Part shown: one piece after another, positions 1 to 8,600 of the stretch
Layout of the letters: every line of letters starts with the position of its first letter
Position numbering within the stretch: position 1 is the first letter of the stretch
Assembly (NCBI GenBank): GCA_019119085.1
Contig: DWXT01000161.1
Location: 1-16,447 of the forward strand
Reading direction: 5' to 3'
From: Flavonifractor avistercoris
GTDB lineage: Bacteria > Bacillota > Clostridia > Oscillospirales > Oscillospiraceae
Length of the DNA stretch: 16,447 nucleotides
Notes under the pieces: generated by a model
The model's database searches: none
Seen by the model: the letters and a program-made list of their open reading frames with translations, nothing else
What the model was told of the DNA's origin: nothing
Program-made: the position numbers and the translations under genes

Positions 1-682
1 GCGCAAGATGCCCAGGCAGGCTCTCCTGGTCAAATAGTATTTTCGGGGCGGATTGTCCTGCAAAATCAGCGACAAGGAACACCCTGCGTCTCCGCTGGGG
101 GGTGCCGGGCCAGTATTGAGCGTCAAAGACCCGCCACGCCAGGGAGAACGCAGATCCCAGTAAAATTCGCCCAGCAGGTTGCCAGCCCCAGGGGTGAGGT
201 CGAGGGATAGAAACGGCACCGCAGTTAATGCCGATGATCTGCTGGAGGACGAGCTGGAAATCCGCCCCTTTGGGGTATCCGCTGCTAAATACACCTGGGA
301 CATTTTCCCAGCAGAACCATCTGGGGCGAACAGACTTTCCTGCCCGTCCACGTTGTACGTCCGCATTCCGCATCTCCTTTGTTACCCGGATCTGCTCCAG
401 GAACAGCCCGGACCGCGTACCGGCCAACCCGGCGCGGGTACAGGACGCCACGGACAAGTCCTGGCACGGGCTGCCCCCGCAGATGATATCCACCGGCGGC
501 AGCTTCGCCCCGTCCAGTCTGGTGATGTCCCCAACGTGGAGCATCTCCGGGAAATGATGCTTCGTTACCTGGATGGGGAAGGACTCAATCTCGCTGGCCC
601 ACAGCGGAGTGATGCCCTGACGCATGGCGGCCAACGGGAAGCCGCCAATGCCGTCAAACAAACTTCCGAGGGTAAGGGTCAT
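1..682 (-). CDS. DNA (cytosine-5) methyltransferase, C-terminus cut by window edge
   Basis: Transfers a methyl group from S-adenosylmethionine to C5 of cytosine in DNA. The 227 visible residues carry the family motifs in order: motif I SLFDGIGG at residues 7-14, motif IV GGSPCQDLS with catalytic Cys73, motif VI ENV at 126-128, and motif VIII QRRRRVFLVADF from 196. The target-recognition domain and motifs IX and X lie beyond the left edge, so specificity cannot be judged and the frame is still open at base 1. The ATG at 682-680 overlaps the TGA of the upstream TrbL-family gene (ATGA), indicating translational coupling. No restriction enzyme is visible nearby. C5 methyltransferases are known inside transfer operons of clostridial ICEs, where protection of the element from recipient restriction is the likely role (inference). 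Confidence 0.93.
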   Translation of the reverse strand, partial: MTLTLGSLFDGIGGFPLAAMRQGITPLWASEIESFPIQVTKHHFPEMLHVGDITRLDGAKLPPVDIICGGSPCQDLSVASCTRAGLAGTRSGLFLEQIRVTKEMRNADVQRGRAGKSVRPRWFCWENVPGVFSSGYPKGADFQLVLQQIIGINCGAVSIPRPHPWGWQPAGRILLGSAFSLAWRVFDAQYWPGTPQRRRRVFLVADFAGQSAPKILFDQESLPGHLA

Positions 683-1536
683 CTTACCGCCTGGACAATG
701 GTGCGGGTGGTATTGACAGCGGCCTGGGCGGTGTAGACGGCGCTCATGATATTGGCCCGGGTGGTGGTGTCCAGGCCGAAGGCCCCGGCGATGCGGGGTA
801 CCTCTCCGGCGGCCAGCATGAGGCCAAGCCCTAAGAGGGCCTTTTTGCTGAATACCATGAGCCCCGCCACCAGGATGGTGGCCTGGAGGAACGCCGTCAG
901 GCACAGGCCGATGACCTGCTTGCACCACTGGGTGAAGCCGTCTGTGTAGCCCCGGGGTATGGAGAACATGTACAGGGAGCCCACGGCAATCTGGATGAGC
1001 AGGATGCCGCCTCTTTTGAGATTGCTGAAAAACACCTTGATCACCGCATAGGCCATGAGGATCATGGCAAAGAGGAGCATGATGGGGTTGGTGCCCAGGC
1101 CCCATTTGGCCTGGGCCGCGATGTCCAGCAGACCGGCGCCCTCCATATCCGCCAGAATCTCTGAGCCCAGCTCCCCAATGCTCTTTCCCGCCCCTGTGAT
1201 TTCCATGGCGAAGGTGCCCTGGAGGGAGACGGAGAGGGCGTACAGCCGGACAGGTACGGTGGTGAACAGGCTGACGGCAAAGAAGCCCTTGATGGCGTTG
1301 AGAGCGGGCTGCTGGAGATTGCCCCGGCCGGAGGCGTATTCGATGCCGCACTCAAAGGCGGACACCACCACACTGACGGCAAACAGGGCCCAGCCCAGCT
1401 GGGAGAAGAAACGTACCACCGACTGTACCCAGGAAAGGTCGAACAGCTCCACCCCCATGTTCCCCATCTGGGCGAAGAAGGCGCCCAGGAAGCCCACCAT
1501 CTGGCTGTAAAACCAGTCCGTGATGGACTCCATCAC
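679..1536 (-). CDS. Conjugal transfer protein, TrbL/VirB6-like family (polytopic membrane protein)
   Basis: Probable inner channel component of the type IV secretion (mating) apparatus. The 285 residues show about five to six hydrophobic segments (near 37-60, 82-103, 150-172, 176-195, 210-240). They end with a soluble tail containing EVPRIAGAFGLDTTTRAN, which I recognise from the TrbL-like family of Firmicutes ICEs. The start is uncertain. The given start is a GTG followed at once by an in-frame ATG (1533), and neither has a visible Shine-Dalgarno. The frame stays open upstream for 12 more codons, to a TGA at 1575-1573, and reads AVIFIWDFAANP, which looks like genuine protein. Initiation at the ATT at 1566-1564 is therefore possible. 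The gene overlaps the cytosine methyltransferase start by 4 bp and follows the DUF4240 gene after 47 bp. Confidence 0.85.
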   Translation of the reverse strand: MMESITDWFYSQMVGFLGAFFAQMGNMGVELFDLSWVQSVVRFFSQLGWALFAVSVVVSAFECGIEYASGRGNLQQPALNAIKGFFAVSLFTTVPVRLYALSVSLQGTFAMEITGAGKSIGELGSEILADMEGAGLLDIAAQAKWGLGTNPIMLLFAMILMAYAVIKVFFSNLKRGGILLIQIAVGSLYMFSIPRGYTDGFTQWCKQVIGLCLTAFLQATILVAGLMVFSKKALLGLGLMLAAGEVPRIAGAFGLDTTTRANIMSAVYTAQAAVNTTRTIVQAVR

Positions 1537-1583
1537 CGGGTTGGCCGCAAAGTCCCAAATAAAAATAACGGCTCACCGCTTTC

Positions 1584-2234
1584 TCATAGGCTCTGGCCAG
1601 AGAGCCCAGACCCCCTGCTTTGTTCCGGGGCCGGACTTTTGTAATCACTGCCCCATTGGGTCTCCCGCGCCTCCGGCGTCCATTCTGTCCAGACGGAACG
1701 GCCCGAATATTTTTTGACCAGGCGAGGCAGAAAGCTGCGGCCGTCCTCAGCCCTGTGCATGACGCCCACCCCATCGCCATACTGGATTTCCGCGTGCATT
1801 GCATCCAGCAGGCCCGTGTCCAGCGTGCAGAGGGAATCGGGCAGGAACCACTCCCCCGTGCGCTCACGGTAGACGTCATCGGCCACATAGGAAAACGCCT
1901 CCAGGGTACATTCCCGCCCGATATCGAGTTCTGCAAGGGAATCCGGGCATCGGAGCGCGGACAGGTAGACCTCCTTCCCCTGCGAAATCAACCAGGCGCG
2001 GAAATAAACAAAGCTGTCATCCGAGCAGAAGGTTTTGATCAGGGTCGCAGCCTCCCACAGCCCCGGCATATAGGCAATGGAGCGGTACTCCATCATGATG
2101 CCATTAAACTGGCCCAGCTCCTCGTCTGAACATGCAGACAACTCCTTTTTCACTGCCTGAAGAAATTGTCTGTCATCCTGGCCTGCCGCCTGGCGGCAGC
2201 GGCCGACCAGGTTCCAAAATTCATGCTGATTCAA
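1584..2234 (-). CDS. DUF4240-type protein, unknown function, TTG start
   Basis: A soluble 216-aa protein with no signal peptide or membrane segment. The N-terminal part (MNQHEFWNLV, then a charged helical stretch, YMPGLWEAATLI, then FRAWLISQGKEVY near 90-105) matches my memory of DUF4240. That family often occurs as a stand-alone or in loci encoding SMI1/WGR-like proteins; its biochemical role is not known to me. The start is the TTG at 2234-2232, because AAGGAGG lies about 7 bases upstream inside the tail of the preceding gene and homologous sequence begins there. The frame runs further upstream (to 2333), but that part overlaps the DUF3852 gene. The last 35-40 residues are low-complexity and may be a poorly conserved tail. 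The gene sits between two transfer genes and looks like inserted cargo. Confidence 0.72.
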   Translation of the reverse strand: MNQHEFWNLVGRCRQAAGQDDRQFLQAVKKELSACSDEELGQFNGIMMEYRSIAYMPGLWEAATLIKTFCSDDSFVYFRAWLISQGKEVYLSALRCPDSLAELDIGRECTLEAFSYVADDVYRERTGEWFLPDSLCTLDTGLLDAMHAEIQYGDGVGVMHRAEDGRSFLPRLVKKYSGRSVWTEWTPEARETQWGSDYKSPAPEQSRGSGLSGQSL

Positions 2235-2248
2235 ATGCTTTCCCTCCT

Positions 2249-2593
2249 TCAGATACCCACGATGTTCCAAATGTAATTGGGCGCCAACAACACAAAGATT
2301 AAGCAGACGAAAAGGATGGCGGGTCCCGTCCACTCAAACTGGCCATGTTTGCGATAATCAAAATACGCCATCGCGAGTTTGACAAAAAAGGCGATGGCAA
2401 GCACCAGGCTCAGCGCGGGGAACACCACGGTGTCCACCACGGTCTTGATCTGGCCGGCGGCGTCTGTCCAGGTCTGCTCCACAGCGTCCGCCACGTTGCC
2501 GGCGGAGGAGGATGCGAAGGCCGGGACCACGCACAGGGCGGCCACCACCAGGGCCAGGAGCAGGATCCGGACGCCCTTTTTTCTGATACTCAT
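2249..2593 (-). CDS. DUF3852-type small membrane protein, VirB2/pilin-like topology
   Basis: This 114-aa protein has a basic N-terminus and hydrophobic signal segment ending at AFA-SS (about residue 27). Two membrane helices follow (about 54-78 and 89-113), joined by a short charged loop (DYRKHGQFEW). The loop and the second helix match what I remember as DUF3852, a family of Firmicutes ICEs. The size and the layout of leader plus two helices resemble VirB2/TrbC pilin subunits, so a role as pilus or channel subunit is plausible but inferred. ATG 2593 is preferred over the out-of-frame ATG at 2597, because GGAGG lies 8 bases upstream. The gene follows a hairpin terminator behind the giant adhesin. 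It is the first transfer gene in this block, and its end carries the ribosome-binding site of the DUF4240 gene. Confidence 0.8.
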   Translation of the reverse strand: MSIRKKGVRILLLALVVAALCVVPAFASSSAGNVADAVEQTWTDAAGQIKTVVDTVVFPALSLVLAIAFFVKLAMAYFDYRKHGQFEWTGPAILFVCLIFVLLAPNYIWNIVGI

Positions 2594-2607
2594 TCATGAC
2601 ACCTCCA

Positions 2608-2641
2608 TAAAATGAAAGGGCCGCCCGGGTTGGGCGGCCCT
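2608..2641 (-). terminator. Hairpin terminator/attenuator between adhesin and transfer genes
   Basis: Read on the minus strand, AGGGCCGCCC (2641-2632) and GGGCGGCCCT (2626-2617) form a perfect 10-bp GC-rich stem around a 5-base loop. TTTCATTTT follows, an imperfect U-tract. The hairpin begins about 20 bases after the adhesin stop and ends just before the DUF3852 ribosome-binding site. It would cut or reduce readthrough from the surface block into the transfer block. The interrupted U-tract suggests partial termination (inference). Confidence 0.75.
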
Positions 2642-2662
2642 CCTGATGATGGTTTGCCGGAA

Positions 2663-5600
2663 TCAATAGCCGGTGCGGGGCAGGGGGTCTGTGGGCTTGT
2701 AGACCTTGGTCACCCACCGGGAGGTGGCCATGATCCACTGGCCGTTGTACACGCCGCCCACATCCGCCTGGTTGACGAACTGGCTGCCGCCGGTGAGCCA
2801 GGCATAGACGGTGGCATAGACCTGGGGCGCCTCCACCTGCCGGAAGTTGGCGGGAACCACGCCGAAGGACACCATGAACTCGGTGACATACTCGTTGGAG
2901 GCCAGGCCCAGGGCGGCCTTGGAGGCGTCCAGCACATAGTTCTGCTGGGTACTCAGGTTGTCGTACATGGTGCGGTAGTTGGGGTTGAGGTTGGTCTTGT
3001 AGACCACCTTATAATTCCCTGGCACGTTGTAGGTGCCGGTAACAATCTTGTCCAGCCGCACCGCCTGGCCGGGCAGGGTATCGCGCCAATAAAACGAGGT
3101 GAGGCTGGTGGTGGAGTTGTTGGCAATGCCGCTGAAATCATAGCGGATCTGCTGGCCGGGCATGACCTCCACATAGCCGGTCTTCTGGATGCTGACATTG
3201 GTGTAGAGGCTCTTGTTGGTCATGGCCGCCTTGACAATCTGGCCGGCAAACTCAATCTCCACCTCGATGGGGGTCTTGTCCAGGCCGTAGAAGTCCGCGG
3301 CCTTGGACTCCACGATTTTGTACCGGCCCAGGGGCAGCGGCCGGGAGGAGGCGACGCCATTCTTGTCCGTCTGGATGGTGTCCACCAGGCTGCCCGTTTT
3401 GGCGTTGTAGATCTCAAACTCCGTGCCGGGGATAGGGGTGCCGGCGGGCCAGCCGTTGACGCTGTTGTAGTCCGCCGAGGTCTTGGTCACCTGGATCTGC
3501 CCGGTGATGGGGGTGTTCTCCCAGGCGATTTCCGTGGTCTCCCCGGACTCCACATAGACCGTCTTTTTCTGGGTATCCGGCACATAGCCCTCGTTTTCCA
3601 ACTCCCTCAGATAGTAGCGGCCGGCCTCCAGACCCTCAATGAGCACATACCCCTCGTTATCCGAGGTGTACTGCCCGATGGGGGTATTGGTATCATCATA
3701 GAGGATGAACGGTACCCCATAGATGCCCTCGCCGGTGGTGCTGTCTGTCTTGTGGATCAGGATGGCGCTGACCGGCGTGTTCTCCACCCGGAGGGTGGTG
3801 GTTTTGCCGTTCTCCACCTCAAAATAGTGGGGCGTATCATCCAGACGGAAGCCCTCCGCGCTCTCGATCTCCACCGCATAGTAGGATCCGTCCTCCAGGG
3901 AGACAAAGACACGCCCGTTCTTGTCTGTAGTGACCGTGTCGATCAGCTCATCGTCGACTTTGCGGATCTCAAAGGTCACATTGGGGATGCGTTCCTTGGT
4001 GTCGTCCGCGTTGACCTTGATAATCTCCACCCCACCGACAGGCTGGTTGTAAAAGACCAACGTTTGCGTGTCCTCCGGATTGACCACCACCGTCTGGCTC
4101 TGGGTGGCGGGGTCGATGGTGTAGCCCTCGATGGTCTTGGCCTCCCTGGCCACAATGGTGCCGGTGACGCCGGAGATGCGGATCTCGCCGTTCTGGTCCG
4201 TGGTGTACAGGCCCAGGCTGGACAGGTGGCCGTTTGCGTCGTCCACATAGCCGCCGTCGGCGTAGGTCAGCTCAAACTCCACCCCGGCAAGCGGTTCCTT
4301 CGTCACAGAGTCCAGCTTGCGGATCACCAGGGTGCCCTTGGCCTGGTTATAAAACCTAAGCGTCTGCACCTCGCCCGCCTTGATCTCAATGGACTTGGGT
4401 GCGCCGTCCAGGACATAGCCCTCCACCGTCTTGATTTCCCGGGCGGTGACGGTGGTGCCCGGTTCCAGGCCATCAATCACGATGCGGCCCGCCTCATCGG
4501 TGATATACTCGCCGTTGGAGGGGCCGACTACCGCACCGGAGCTGTCCGTGACCAGGAAGGTCACGCCCTCCAGAGGCGTGGTGGTGCCCTCGATGTACTT
4601 CTCAATCACCAAGGTGGTGCTGGGGGTGTTCTCAAAATAAATTGTCTGCGTGTCATTGGCATTGACCTGGACCGTCTGGGTCTGCTTGGCCGGGTCAATG
4701 GTGTAGCCGGGGATGGTGGCCGTTTCGGTGACCACCAGTGTGCCCACCACACCATCGATCTGGATCTTGCCGTCCTTGTCGGTCTTATAGATGCCGTTGC
4801 TGGAGATATAGCCGTCTTCGTCGGGGACATATTCGCCGGTGGAGGTGGTGACCTTGAAGGTCACGCCCTCCAGAGGTTCGCCGGTGAGGGAATCCCGCTT
4901 GTCGATGATGAGGCTGCCGGCCTTGGAGTTGGTCACCACCACTGTCTGGGTGTCGCCGCCCTCTCCGATGACCACGTTGGTGGAGGGGGCGTCCATGACA
5001 TACCCCTGGGGCGCCTTGATCTCCGTGAGTACGTAGGCGCTAGGGGCCAGGTTGGTGACGCGGATTTCGCCGTCGGCGTCAGTCCTAAAAATCCCGTTTT
5101 GGGTCAGCGTGGAGTCTCCAATGACACCATCCAGTCCCACCTCACAGCCGGCGGCGGTCGTGATTCTGAACTCCGCTCCGGCCAGCGGCTGGCCGGTGGC
5201 GCTGTCCCGTTTCTGGATGATCAGCTCACCCTTGGGCTGATTCTTAAAAGTGAGGCTGACCGTCCGGCCCTCTTTGATCTGTACGGTCTGGGACTGGGTA
5301 TCGATGAGGTAGCCCGGAGGGGCCGCCGTTTCCGTCACCACCACGCTCTTTCCGGGCTGGAGGCCGGAGATCAGGATCTCGCCGTTTTCGTCCGTCCGGT
5401 AGATGCCGTTGGAATCGCCAATGAGGGTGCCGTCCGCGTAGGTAATCTTGAACTCAGCGTCGGCCAGGGTCACGCTGGGGTTGACCGAGCACACCTTGCG
5501 GATGAGCAGATTGCCGTCCGGCATATTTTCAAATCGAACGGTAATGACACTCTGTTCTCCGCTGTCCGCCAGATAGACAGTCTCGGAGGACTGGATGATG

Positions 5601-8600
5601 CTGTACCCATCCGCCGGGTCTACCTCCTCGACCACGTATGCCCCAGGTTCCAGGCCCGTCCAGATGGCCATGCCGTTGGAACCGGTCACCTTCTGGCCGA
5701 TCACCGTGCCGCCGGTGCCGGAGGCGCCGCCCAGGTAGCGGAGCTGGAAGGTGGCTCCGCCCAGGGCCTCGCCGGTGACGCTGTCATATTTCTCCACCAC
5801 GATGGCGTTAAGGGGAACGTTCTGGAAGGTCACCGTCTTGTCCTTGCCGCCGGTGATGTAGAACTCCTGGGTGGCGGGTTCCTTGATGGTGAATCCGGGG
5901 GCGGGCTCCAGCTCCGTCACCTTGTACCAGCCGTCCCGCAGGCCCTCCAGCACGATCTGGCCGCTGGCGTCAGTGAAGTGGGTGCCCAGGTCGTTGAGCT
6001 CGCCGGTGTCGGTGCTGTTGGAGCCGTACCACACCTGGAATTTAGCCCCCTGGATGGGACTGCCGGTGATACTGTCCACCTTCTGGATGGTGAGCGTGGG
6101 CTTTTTGTGGTTCTCGAAGTAGACGGTGTGGTTCCGGTTGGGGTAGAGGGTGACCAGCTGGCTGGGGGCGTCCAGCAGATAGGGGGCGGGCACAGATTTC
6201 TCCGTGATCTCATATACCCCGGGCAGCAGGTTTTCCAGGGTGGCCGTGCCGTCCGGGCCGGTGCGGATCTCGTCCACGCTGTGGCCGTCCGCCGCCTCTA
6301 CCAGGAATACGGTGTCCGGCACAGGCTCCCCGGTGTCAGCGTCCCGCTTCACCACCGTCAGGTTGGGCCGGATGTCGTTCTCCAGAATGATGGTGGAGGT
6401 CTTGCCGGGGAACAGCTCCACATGGCGCTCCACCGGGTCGATGATGTGGTCTGAGGTGGTATCCAGCTCCTTCACCGAGTACACCCCCGGCTCCAGGCCG
6501 GAGATCAGGATTTCGCCGTTCTCATCGGTGGTGCGGTCCAGGTATCGGCTGCCATCCTCAATTTTAGCGATGCGGAAGGTCACGCCGGCCAGCCGGGAAC
6601 CGTCCGCGCTCAGTTTAATGAGGTGCAGAGAGGGCTGGATGGAGTTGGTGAACACAAAGCGGGCATCCTCATTGGGGTCAAGCTGGATAATCCTCTGGGC
6701 CTGGTCGATGATGTAGCCGGGGCACTCCAGCTCTGTCACCACGTAGGCCCCGGGGTTCAGCTCGGACAGGTCGATTTCACCGTTCTGGTCAGTGGTGAAC
6801 TCCGCCGGGCCCCAGGAACCGTCCACGGCCTCAATGCGGAACCTGGCGTTGGGGATTACCTTGGACGGGTTTGCGCTGTCCACCTTGACCAGCCAGATGC
6901 CGGGCTTCTGGTCGTTGAAGAAGTACAGTTCCTTGATGCCGTCCCCGGCGGAGAGCTCGATCTCCTGGGGGGTGGGATCCACCAGGTGGCCGCTGTCCCC
7001 GGTGTCCACCTCTTGGACGCGGTAGGTGCCGGGCTGGCAGTCCGTCAGGGTGATCTCGCCCAGGGCGTCCGTCTCATAGTCCCCCAGCAGCTCCCCATCC
7101 CGCCAGACGCGGAAGGTGGCGCCGGGCATGGTCTCATGGCTCAAACGGTCGTATTTGATGATCTTCAGGCCGGGCAGGGCCTCGTTCTTCAGGGTGTAGG
7201 TGACGCACTCCCCGGCGACGACGGTGGTGGTGTAGGTCTGGGGATCCCGCTCCCACCCCTCCGGGGCGGACAGCTCAACAATCTCATAAGCTCCGGGTTT
7301 CAGCTCTGTGAAGGTGTAGGAACCGCCGGTGTCGGTGGTGCCGGTGTAGACGGCGCCGCTCTCGATGTGCTTGATCTGTACCTTGGCCCCGGCCAGACTG
7401 GCGCCGGTGGCTCCGTCAATCTTCTCGATGCGGAGGTCGCCATAGGGCTCATTCTCAAAGGCCACCTCGGCAGTTTCCCCGTACTTCACGGTGACCTGCT
7501 TGACCGGCTCCTCGTCCAGCAGGTGATACTCCGGGGGCACCCGCTCATAGATGGTGTAATTACCCACCTCGGTGAGGGGGATGGTGATGGATCCAGATTC
7601 CGGGGTAGTGTAGATGCCGATGGTATCCCCGTCCGGGCCCACCACCTCGAAGGTGGCCCCAGAGAGGGTCACGGTGGTGCCCGCCTCGTACTTGGTGATC
7701 TTCAGGGCGGTGTTCTTAGGATCGGGATCGGGTTCATCCGGCTCCGGCGTGTCTGAGTAGTTGGAGATGGCGTTGCGCAGCAGGCTGGTCTTGGGGTCCG
7801 TGTCGCACAGATAGCTCTGGAGATTGCCATACTGGTCAACCTCCTGACAGAGCGCGTAGAACACCACGTACTGGTACACGTCGGCGGAAAGGGTGAGCTG
7901 GACACTGCCGTTCTGGCCCGCCACGCTGTCCTCGGGGTAGAGCACCTTGAAGGTGCCCTTATAGCCGCTGCCGGTATTGGAGACCGTGACCTGGGTGATG
8001 TCCTGATTGTTTTCGTCCACAATGCGGGTGCCCTCCGGCACATCGGCCCCCTCCTGGAAGGATACATTGACCGCCAGGCCGTCTACCCAGGTGGGCGAGG
8101 TGACGGTGAACACCTGCTGGCGGTAGGCAGACCCATCAATGGTGACGGGGTAGGCCGTCTCCTGATCCGGGGAGGTGGTGAGCTGGGGGTCTGCCACCTG
8201 GGTCCACCGGGTGCCCTCGGTGTAAATTTTAACGGCGGCGTTTAGAATGTTCTCCCCAATCTCCCGCTCTGTGCCGGTGAGGCCGGGGGCCACGGTGACG
8301 GCGCTGATGTCCCACTCGGGGATCAGGTAGCACCACAGGGCAATCTTGCCGGCGTAAAACGCCTGATACTTGTTGGCTACCCCTAGTTCCGCCAGGGAGC
8401 GGTGGGGATACATGTTGGCAACCAGGCCCACCACCTTGGGGTCTGAGGCTTTTTCCTCCGCCAGGTAGCGGATGCTCTCTCCCTCATTCACGGTCTGGGG
8501 CACGCCGTACTGGTTGGGGTTGACGCAGTACGCTGGGATTTCCTGGGTCTCCCCGGCACTGTTCTCATAGAGGAAATAGGTGTAGGACTGTGTCTGTACT

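Noticed and set aside
1352..1936. 194-codon minus-strand frame spanning the DUF4240/TrbL junction
   Set aside because: It overlaps both genes in another frame, has no recognisable domain and no ribosome-binding site.
2594..2662. Frameshift or nonsense mutation that removed a membrane anchor from the adhesin
   Set aside because: No frame after the stop encodes a hydrophobic helix, and a hairpin begins about 20 bases later.
3209..7711. CRISPR-like or DNA-level tandem repeat array
   Set aside because: The periodicity of about 280 bases reflects diverged protein domains; there are no short identical repeats with unique spacers.
2612..7756. Very long plus-strand open frames (1280 and 377 codons) opposite the adhesin
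   Set aside because: They mirror the adhesin's repeats and GC-rich third positions, have no ribosome-binding site at their starts, and encode repetitive low-information sequence. They are antisense shadows.
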